Shown here: piece after piece, positions 6,358 to 11,610 of the stretch
How the letters are laid out: each line of letters opens with the position of its first letter
Position numbering within the stretch: position 1 is the stretch's first letter
Source: Candidatus Saccharibacteria bacterium UBA1235
GTDB taxonomy: Bacteria > Patescibacteriota > Saccharimonadia > Saccharimonadales > Saccharimonadaceae
Assembly: GCA_002309075.1 (NCBI GenBank)
Contig: DBWP01000003.1
Coordinates: 1-20,170 of the forward strand
Length of the DNA: 20,170 bases
Direction of reading: 5' to 3'
Position numbers and translations under genes: made by a program
The notes under the pieces: generated by a model
Databases searched by the model: none
Seen by the model: only the letters and a program-made list of their open reading frames with translations
Told to the model about the DNA's origin: nothing

Positions 6358-7567
6358 GATTCTTACGATTTTTTGTGTTTTTCTGAGTTTTTCGACGCCG
6401 GCTTTTGCGGCTAATACGGAAAATTTCTATTTTGAAGATTTTACGGGCGATTATTATTTGTCTCGCGACGCGGAGGGAGTTTCTCATCTTAAGGTTGTCG
6501 AGAATTTTACAGCGGTTTTTCCGGATTATAAACAAAATAAAGGCATTTGCCGGATGATTCCTTTTACGAATCAAAATAATAAGAACGTAACTTTACCAAA
6601 TCTTACAAGCGCAAACATAAAAATTACAAGAAATGGAAATTCGGAGCCGATTTATAGTATTGAAAAAGAAGAAAATTCTTATAAAGTTTGCACGGGCGAT
6701 GAATCTTATGTTTTTGGAAAACAATCTTATGTTTTTGAATTTAGTTTTGAGAAAGTTGTAACTGATTTTGAGAATTTTCAGGAACTTTATTGGGACACGA
6801 ACGGGAATGGTTGGACACAGAAATTTGATAAAGTGACGGCGCGCGTACATTTTACGCCAGAAGTTGCTTCTAGCTACACTGGGGATCGTTGGTGCTATGT
6901 TGGAAAGTATGGCGAAAACAGGGGTGAAAAATGTGTAATTTCGGAAATTTCGGATGGTGTGAAATTTGAAACCGAAAATCTTTCGCGGTTTGAAAATTTA
7001 ACTTTTGACATTGAATTTAAGCCTGGAAGTTTTGTGATTCCGGCGCCAGAAAAAAATTATGAATTAGTTTTTATAATGATCGGGTTTTTTGTTATGTGTG
7101 TCTTAATTCTTCTTATACCTTTCAAAAAATTCTTAAGAATTCGCGGGAAGATGAAATATTATAATGAGATTTTTGTGAAACCAGAATTTACACCGGATAA
7201 AAATTTGAATGTGGCAGAAATGGCAGAAATTTATATTGGTAAGAAAAAAGACGCAAAAGTTGCGGTTCTTTTAGAAATGATCGTGAATCATCAAATTGTT
7301 TTGGTTCAAAAAGGCGAAACATTGTTAAAGCATAAAAAATGGGCGATTAAAATTTTGAAGGTGGATAAAATTAATGAGGAAAGGATGTATTTAATTCGGA
7401 TCTTGGCAGGCGGAAAAGAAGTTAATAATGGCGATGAAATAGAAATTAAAATGCGGACGGCGACGTCGAGTTTAATTTCTCTAAGACGAAAATATGAAAA
7501 AGCGATAATTGAGAAATTAAAGGAACGCGGGTTGGTCGAGGATAATTATAAAGGAGGGATTTTATGA
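6332..7567 (+). CDS. DUF2207-like membrane protein, N-terminal part (split gene)
   Basis: The 411-residue protein starts with a good signal peptide (MRRKRLSF, a hydrophobic core and AFA-A near residues 26-27). That supports the start at 6332, which overlaps the end of ldh by 26 bases. The exported region carries YWDTNGNGW (153-161), the hallmark of DUF2207, whose function is unknown. A membrane segment at about 245-265 leads into a basic cytoplasmic region with alternating helices and strands up to residue 411. The single-gene family members I know continue with a second membrane segment, an LPYA...W motif and a glycine-rich tail. Here those parts are encoded by the next gene, which overlaps by ATGA. 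Confidence 0.75.
   Translation: MRRKRLSFKILTIFCVFLSFSTPAFAANTENFYFEDFTGDYYLSRDAEGVSHLKVVENFTAVFPDYKQNKGICRMIPFTNQNNKNVTLPNLTSANIKITRNGNSEPIYSIEKEENSYKVCTGDESYVFGKQSYVFEFSFEKVVTDFENFQELYWDTNGNGWTQKFDKVTARVHFTPEVASSYTGDRWCYVGKYGENRGEKCVISEISDGVKFETENLSRFENLTFDIEFKPGSFVIPAPEKNYELVFIMIGFFVMCVLILLIPFKKFLRIRGKMKYYNEIFVKPEFTPDKNLNVAEMAEIYIGKKKDAKVAVLLEMIVNHQIVLVQKGETLLKHKKWAIKILKVDKINEERMYLIRILAGGKEVNNGDEIEIKMRTATSSLISLRRKYEKAIIEKLKERGLVEDNYKGGIL
7551..7558 (+). promoter_or_regulatory. Strong Shine-Dalgarno for the second DUF2207 gene
   Basis: AAGGAGGG lies 5 bases before the ATG at 7564, inside the end of the preceding gene. It supports true reinitiation at 7564 rather than a sequencing frameshift joining the two parts. 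Confidence 0.85.
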
Positions 7568-8100
7568 TAGGCGAGGTGGTTGGCGAAGAAATTTTTGAGC
7601 TAGTGATGGGCGCGATTTTCGTAGGGTTTGTTGTGATCTATGCGATTTTAAAGTCAAAAATAAATAAATTTTATTATCGGACAGAAAAAGGGTTAGAGGC
7701 GTCGCGATATATGGACGGGCTGAAGCTTTATATTAAGATGGCGGAAAAAGATAGGTTGGAATTTTTGCAGAGCACGAAAGGCGCGGAGGTTTCGCCGGAA
7801 GGGGTGGTGAAATTATATGAAAAACTGTTGCCGTATGCGGCGGTTTTAGGTTTGGAAAAAAGTTGGATGAAAGAGCTTGAAAAATATTATCAGCTTGAAG
7901 ACGTAAAAACGCCGGAATGGTATATGGGCGATATGAAGACACTGATGATATTAAATGCAGTAAATTCGGCGGCAAGCTCAGTAAATTATTCGACAACATA
8001 TGCTTCGAACGGCGGTTCGTCGTCGTCGGGATTTTCTGGTGGAGGGGGCGGCGGATTTTCTGGCGGCGGAGGCGGCGGGGGAGGCGGCTGTGGTAGATAA
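7564..8100 (+). CDS. DUF2207-like protein, C-terminal part with glycine-rich tail
   Basis: The 178-residue protein has one membrane segment (about residues 8-29), a basic loop and a helical domain with MAEKDRLEFL, KLYEKLLPYAAVLGLEKSW and PEWYMGD. These motifs are usually found in the C-terminal half of DUF2207 proteins. The last 30 residues are almost all glycine and serine and end in CGR. The ATG overlaps the previous stop (ATGA) and has a strong Shine-Dalgarno. The two proteins together would rebuild one DUF2207 chain with an extra cut, so they probably form a complex in the membrane. Function is unknown. Confidence 0.75.
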   Translation: MIGEVVGEEIFELVMGAIFVGFVVIYAILKSKINKFYYRTEKGLEASRYMDGLKLYIKMAEKDRLEFLQSTKGAEVSPEGVVKLYEKLLPYAAVLGLEKSWMKELEKYYQLEDVKTPEWYMGDMKTLMILNAVNSAASSVNYSTTYASNGGSSSSGFSGGGGGGFSGGGGGGGGGCGR

Positions 8101-8123
8101 CGCTAGTGCTTTTTAATAAAATA

Positions 8124-8132
8124 TGCTATTAT
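8124..8132 (+). promoter_or_regulatory. Extended -10 promoter with a short leader
   Basis: TGCTATTAT precedes the ATG at 8159 by 26 bases. A predicted start near 8139 gives a leader of about 20 bases containing AAAGGAA (about 8143-8149) before the start codon. This unit differs from its leaderless neighbours. Confidence 0.6.
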
Positions 8133-8158
8133 TAATATAAGTAAAGGAAATAGAAAAA

Positions 8159-8962
8159 ATGGATCCAAATAATACTAATTCGAATGTCAACCCAGCGGTG
8201 ACGCCGACGACTTCGGCGATGCCTGAAATTCCAACTGCGCCAGAAGCGCCAGCGCCGGTAATCCCGGTTGCGTCGGCGATGCCTGAAATTCCAACCGCGC
8301 CTGTAGCCCCGGTGGCTCCAGTGATGCCAGAAATGGCAATGCCAGAAATGCCAGCAGCTCCAGCAGCTCCAGTGATGAATGCGGCTGAAACTCCAGCTGA
8401 GCCAGTGGCGGCGCCCGTAGTTGAACCTGTAGCTCCAGCGGCTCCGGTGATGCCGGAAGCTCCAGCGGCAGAAGCTCCAGTTGAGCCGGTAGCTCCTGTT
8501 GCGCCAGCTGCTCCAGTTATGCCAGAAATCCCAACACCAGTAAGTCCAATTTTCCAACCGGGCGATACTATGGTTGGGGCAACTGATCCGATTACAATGC
8601 CAAATCCGCCAAAAGAACCGGATCCGATTGAAGAAGAACTTAATGCCCCGATGAAGGCAGCTTCGCCAGTCCCAGGTTCGATTGGTAGTGCAATTTCGAT
8701 GCCGTCTGAACAAGTTTCAGAAACTCAGCCGGTGACACAAACTCCAAATCAAATAGGTCAAGTTCCAAGCGTTGCATTCAACGATCCAGCGGCGGCGGCT
8801 GCGACGGCTGCAATGGCGGCGGCGCCAGTAGCTAAGAAAAAAACAGCAATTTCAGATTTACTTAAGACTAAGCTTGATAAGAAAACCCTAATCATGCTTT
8901 GTGTTTTGGCTGGTGTTGTTGTGCTTGCGCTCGCAGTTGTTTTAGTCACGCAAATGATGTAA
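8159..8962 (+). CDS. Pro/Ala-rich protein with C-terminal membrane anchor
   Basis: I do not recognise a family. The 267-residue protein is low in complexity: residues 15-130 are built from PEIPTAP, APVMPE and PVAPAAP units. A less repetitive acidic to polar region follows (130-210), then an Ala run with a KKK cluster (about 215-230), a short basic helix (KTKLDKKT) and one hydrophobic segment at the very C terminus (about 244-265, ending TQMM). No signal peptide is present, so a tail-anchored topology with the Pro-rich region in the cytoplasm is the simplest reading; the opposite cannot be excluded. SAMPEIPTAP occurs twice through a direct repeat in the DNA. The start has AAAGGAA upstream. It has its own promoter and precedes metG. 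Confidence 0.75.
   Translation: MDPNNTNSNVNPAVTPTTSAMPEIPTAPEAPAPVIPVASAMPEIPTAPVAPVAPVMPEMAMPEMPAAPAAPVMNAAETPAEPVAAPVVEPVAPAAPVMPEAPAAEAPVEPVAPVAPAAPVMPEIPTPVSPIFQPGDTMVGATDPITMPNPPKEPDPIEEELNAPMKAASPVPGSIGSAISMPSEQVSETQPVTQTPNQIGQVPSVAFNDPAAAAATAAMAAAPVAKKKTAISDLLKTKLDKKTLIMLCVLAGVVVLALAVVLVTQMM
8213..8301 (+). repeat. Direct repeat in the Pro/Ala-rich gene
   Basis: A 29-base unit at 8213-8241 recurs at 8273-8301 with one mismatch, an offset of 60 bases. Each copy begins TCGGCGATGCCTGAAATT. The offset is a multiple of three, so copy number could change without breaking the frame. Confidence 0.85.
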
Positions 8963-8968
8963 TAGTAA

Positions 8969-8997
8969 TTGATAAAAATCATAAAGTATTGTAATAT
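8969..8997 (+). promoter_or_regulatory. Promoter of metG
   Basis: TTGATA (8969-8974), 17 bases, TAATAT (8992-8997) form a near-consensus pair. The ATG at 9005 is 7 bases after the -10 box. An in-frame TTG at 8969 that would extend the protein is the -35 box itself. Confidence 0.75.
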
Positions 8998-9004
8998 ATT
9001 ACGT

Positions 9005-10420
9005 ATGGATAATATATATATTACTACTGCAATACCTTATGTTAATGGTGCCCCGCATATTGGTCATGCGATGGATTATTGTTTGGCGGACACTGTGGCG
9101 CGGTATTATAAGATGCTTGGGAAGAATGTGCGTTTTCAGGCTGGTACTGATGAGCATGGAAATAAGATTTTCTTGAAGGCAAAAGAACTTAATGAGCCGG
9201 TTCAAGAATATGTTGATAAAAATGCCGCAAAATTTCAAGAATTTATTCATAAGCTTGGAGTAGAATATACTGATTTTGTGCGCACGACGGATCCAGACCA
9301 TGAAAGGCGTTGCCAGGAAATTTGGAAAAAATTAGAAAATCATATTTATAAAGAAAAATATGAAGGTTGGTATTGTACGGGATGCGAGAGGTTTGTTACG
9401 GAGAAGGAATGTAAGGAAAATAATGGAATTTGTTCTGACCATCAAAAACCTTATGAAAAATTATCAGAAGAGAATTATTACTTTAGGATCTCAGATTTTA
9501 AGGATCAAATCCGTGAGGCAATTTCTAAAGACGAGCTTTTGATTTTGCCAGAATTTAGAAAGAAAGAAATCTTAAAGCTGCTTGAGGACTCTCCGGATGT
9601 TTCGATTTCGCGACCAAAATCACAGTTGACATGGGGCGTGCCGGTTCCTGACGATGATTCTCAGGTGATGTATGTCTGGATTGATGCTCTTGCAAATTAT
9701 ATAACGATTTTAGGTTATCCAGAAAAAGAGATTTCTGAATGGTGGCCAGCAGCTGCGCAAATAGTCGGAAAAGACATTTTAAGGTTCCACGCAATTATCT
9801 GGCCGGCGATGTTGCTCGGGTTGGGTTTGCCTTTGCCAAAGCGAATTCTTTCGCACGGAATGGTTTTGTCGAATGGACAAAAAATGAGCAAGTCGATTGG
9901 AAATGTGGTAGATCCTTTAGAGGTTCTCAATAAACATGGGTTGGCTGCGTTTCGTTATTTCTTCTTGCGTCATATTGATACGTTTGAAGATTCGGATTTT
10001 ACGTGGGAAAAATTTGAGAACGCTTATAATAATGAGCTCGCGAATGATTTAGGTAATTTAGTGCAGAGACTTGCGACGCTCGCAAATAAGAACGGCATTA
10101 AAATTAACGAGTTTAATTTAGAACTTCCTGAAGAGTACTATAGTTTGATGGACAATTTTGAATTCTCTAAGGCTTTTGACTTTGTATGGGAAAAAGTTCA
10201 GGATATTAATGCGAAAATTGATGAAGAAAAACCATGGGCTTTAGCGAAAAACGGAGAAACAGAAAAGCTTGAAAATTGTATGAAGGGATTGATTCTGGAT
10301 CTTTTAATTGCAAATAAAATGCTTTCGCCGTTCTTGCCAGAAGCAACAGAAAAAATAAAAGCAATCTTTACGGATCCAATTGTTCCGCCAGAAGAACCAT
10401 TATTCCCGAAAGCAAAATAA
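9005..10420 (+). CDS. metG: Methionyl-tRNA synthetase, minimal form
   Basis: This class I enzyme charges tRNA-Met. The 471 residues contain the HIGH motif (H18-H21 in APHIGHA), a single zinc knuckle in the inserted domain (C124, C127, C143, H146), the KMSKS loop (293-297) and the helical anticodon-binding domain. The protein ends at PLFPKAK, the usual end of the MetRS core, so the C-terminal EMAP-like tRNA-binding domain of many bacterial enzymes is absent. The start at 9005 gives the conserved YITTAIPYVNG opening and coincides with the predicted transcription start. A terminator overlaps the stop codon. Confidence 0.95.
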   Translation: MDNIYITTAIPYVNGAPHIGHAMDYCLADTVARYYKMLGKNVRFQAGTDEHGNKIFLKAKELNEPVQEYVDKNAAKFQEFIHKLGVEYTDFVRTTDPDHERRCQEIWKKLENHIYKEKYEGWYCTGCERFVTEKECKENNGICSDHQKPYEKLSEENYYFRISDFKDQIREAISKDELLILPEFRKKEILKLLEDSPDVSISRPKSQLTWGVPVPDDDSQVMYVWIDALANYITILGYPEKEISEWWPAAAQIVGKDILRFHAIIWPAMLLGLGLPLPKRILSHGMVLSNGQKMSKSIGNVVDPLEVLNKHGLAAFRYFFLRHIDTFEDSDFTWEKFENAYNNELANDLGNLVQRLATLANKNGIKINEFNLELPEEYYSLMDNFEFSKAFDFVWEKVQDINAKIDEEKPWALAKNGETEKLENCMKGLILDLLIANKMLSPFLPEATEKIKAIFTDPIVPPEEPLFPKAK

Positions 10421-10445
10421 CCCCCTAAAAGGGGGTTATTTTTTT
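10411..10445 (+). terminator. Terminator shared by metG and the convergent aquaporin gene
   Basis: AATAACCCCC (10416-10425) pairs with GGGGGTTATT (10431-10440) around a TAAAA loop and is followed by Ts to 10445. The left arm includes the metG stop codon. On the minus strand the hairpin is followed by TTTTGC, so it can also end the aquaporin transcript, whose stop is 12 bases away. Confidence 0.9.
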
Positions 10446-10456
10446 AATTGCTGTTA

Positions 10457-11389
10457 TTATTCTTCGGAGCTTAGCTTGCCCATGAAGTCGGACAAGTAGA
10501 AACCGAGAACGCCACCTACGGCTGGGAATAAGACGTAGATAGTGAGAGCTTGGCAAACGCCGCTCATAATTTCGCCAAAGTTTTCACCAGCGGTTGGGAA
10601 GATTTGGGACATCAACGCAACAGCCGGGTTAAAGGCAAAGTTGTTCTGAAGTCCAAGAAATGCTCCGGAGATGATGTAGCCTAAGAAGAAGGCGAGTACA
10701 ACGCCACCAGCGATGGTTGCACCAAATGTAAAGACGCTGCGCTTGTATTTAAGAGCACGAGCGAACATAAATGCAATAATGACCGCGCCAAGGAGCTCAA
10801 CCATAGCAAAGACCCAGAATTGACCATCGCCAACGGCGGTGAGAGTTTGGAGTTCGGTTGCGGTTTCGCCACCAGCAAGATGGAACGAATTCAAGATGAT
10901 CCAACCGAGCCATGCGCCGATGATTTCAGCGATGATATACATAACGCCGCGAATTACGGACATGCGGCGAGATGCCATCATACCGATAGTAACAATTGGG
11001 TTAAGGCAAGCGCCTGAGAATGCATAAACTGCAATAAGGATTGCGATATATGCAAAGATGAATGTTGCGATGTTAGCGACGCCGACGAACATAAGCGAGA
11101 AGAAGAGCATCGTGAAAAGCCCGGTCCCGATTACTTCACCAAGAAGTGCGCCGTAGAACTTATGATTTTTGAAGATCGTAAGTACGCTTTCGTTTTCGTC
11201 ATATTTTTTGCCGAAGAAACCAGCGAAGCAAGATTTTTTCGCGGTAGCTTCAGTTTTTTCCACCTTGTTGGTTTTAGGAGCCTCGGACACTGGTTTGATA
11301 TCAGCCTTCGCGGCAGTAGTTTTCGGTTTTGTCGTTTTTGCAGTAGTCTTCGTTGACTTTGCAGACGACTTTGGCTTCTTTGTTGCCAT
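10457..11389 (-). CDS. Aquaporin-like (MIP family) channel with altered pore motifs
   Basis: The 310-residue protein has a Lys/Thr/Ala-rich N-terminal extension (1-55), then six membrane segments and two half-helix loops in the MIP order. The first loop reads SGACLNPIVTIG (N130, P131, I132) in place of SGAHxNPAVT. The second reads FAFNPAVAL (N254, P255, A256, V257) in place of NPAR. The arginine of the selectivity filter is therefore replaced by valine, which is very unusual. The fold assignment rests on the two NPA-type loops and the internal repeat of three segments each. The substrate cannot be predicted: water, glycerol or another small solute are possible. It is the only minus-strand gene here and has AAAGGAGG 5 bases before its ATG. 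Confidence 0.85.
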   Translation of the reverse strand: MATKKPKSSAKSTKTTAKTTKPKTTAAKADIKPVSEAPKTNKVEKTEATAKKSCFAGFFGKKYDENESVLTIFKNHKFYGALLGEVIGTGLFTMLFFSLMFVGVANIATFIFAYIAILIAVYAFSGACLNPIVTIGMMASRRMSVIRGVMYIIAEIIGAWLGWIILNSFHLAGGETATELQTLTAVGDGQFWVFAMVELLGAVIIAFMFARALKYKRSVFTFGATIAGGVVLAFFLGYIISGAFLGLQNNFAFNPAVALMSQIFPTAGENFGEIMSGVCQALTIYVLFPAVGGVLGFYLSDFMGKLSSEE

Positions 11390-11394
11390 GTATT

Positions 11395-11402
11395 CCTCCT
11401 TT
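11395..11402 (-). promoter_or_regulatory. Shine-Dalgarno of the aquaporin gene
   Basis: On the minus strand AAAGGAGG lies 5 bases before the ATG at 11389. With a start near 11412 the mRNA leader would be about 23 bases, unlike the leaderless units. Confidence 0.85.
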
Positions 11403-11418
11403 GATTGATATTAACTAC

Positions 11419-11447
11419 ATTATAGCATAATTTTTGTGTGTTATAAT
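11419..11447. promoter_or_regulatory. Back-to-back promoter pair between the aquaporin and small-protein genes
   Basis: Minus strand: TGCTATAAT at 11427-11419, driving the aquaporin. Plus strand: TGTTATAAT at 11439-11447, driving the gene at 11454. The two TATAAT hexamers are 17 bases apart (11425-11441), so each occupies the -35 position of the other. Polymerase binding to the two should be mutually exclusive. Confidence 0.75.
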
Positions 11448-11453
11448 AAAAAA

Positions 11454-11594
11454 ATGGGAATTATGTTAAATCGTGAAGACGATAAGAATCAGGAACTTAC
11501 TGCGCGAATCCAGGCAGATCTTCGGGTGCGAGCAAAGAAGACGAAAGACGCGGATGAAGACGAAGACTTTAACGTTTATGTTTTTCCGAATTAA
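11454..11594 (+). CDS. Small acidic/basic hypothetical protein, 46 residues
   Basis: An open frame of 46 codons begins 6 bases after a perfect extended -10 box and ends in TAA just before the next promoter. The product starts MGIMLNRED, has a probable amphipathic helix (residues 7-30, with TARIQADLRVRAKKTK) and an acidic stretch (DADEDED) before a short hydrophobic end, VYVFPN. No signal or membrane segment is present. The promoter position, typical of its neighbours, is the main evidence that it is real. I recognise no family. It lies 16 bases before the 960-residue membrane protein gene, so a shared transcript or function is possible. Confidence 0.65.
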   Translation: MGIMLNREDDKNQELTARIQADLRVRAKKTKDADEDEDFNVYVFPN

Positions 11595-11603
11595 TGCTAC
11601 AAT
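11595..11603 (+). promoter_or_regulatory. Extended -10 promoter of the 960-residue protein gene
   Basis: TGCTACAAT begins directly after the stop of the 46-residue gene and ends 7 bases before the ATG at 11611. A second TATAAT at 11603-11608 is too close to the ATG to place the start upstream of it. No Shine-Dalgarno is visible. Confidence 0.65.
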
Positions 11604-11610
11604 ATAATAT

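Noticed and set aside
7556..7567. Programmed -1 frameshift joining the two DUF2207 genes
   Set aside because: The zero-frame codons ATT TTA TGA do not make a classical slippery heptamer, and a strong Shine-Dalgarno plus ATG explains the second gene. Not excluded entirely.
8132..8713. 193-codon open frame on the minus strand, rich in Trp, Arg and His
   Set aside because: It mirrors the Pro/Ala-rich repeats of the plus-strand gene (GCC and CCA codons read backwards) and has no promoter or ribosome site.
8969..9004. Upstream TTG start extending MetRS by 12 residues
   Set aside because: The TTG is part of the -35 box TTGATA; the mRNA should begin at about 9004, and the conserved protein begins at 9005.
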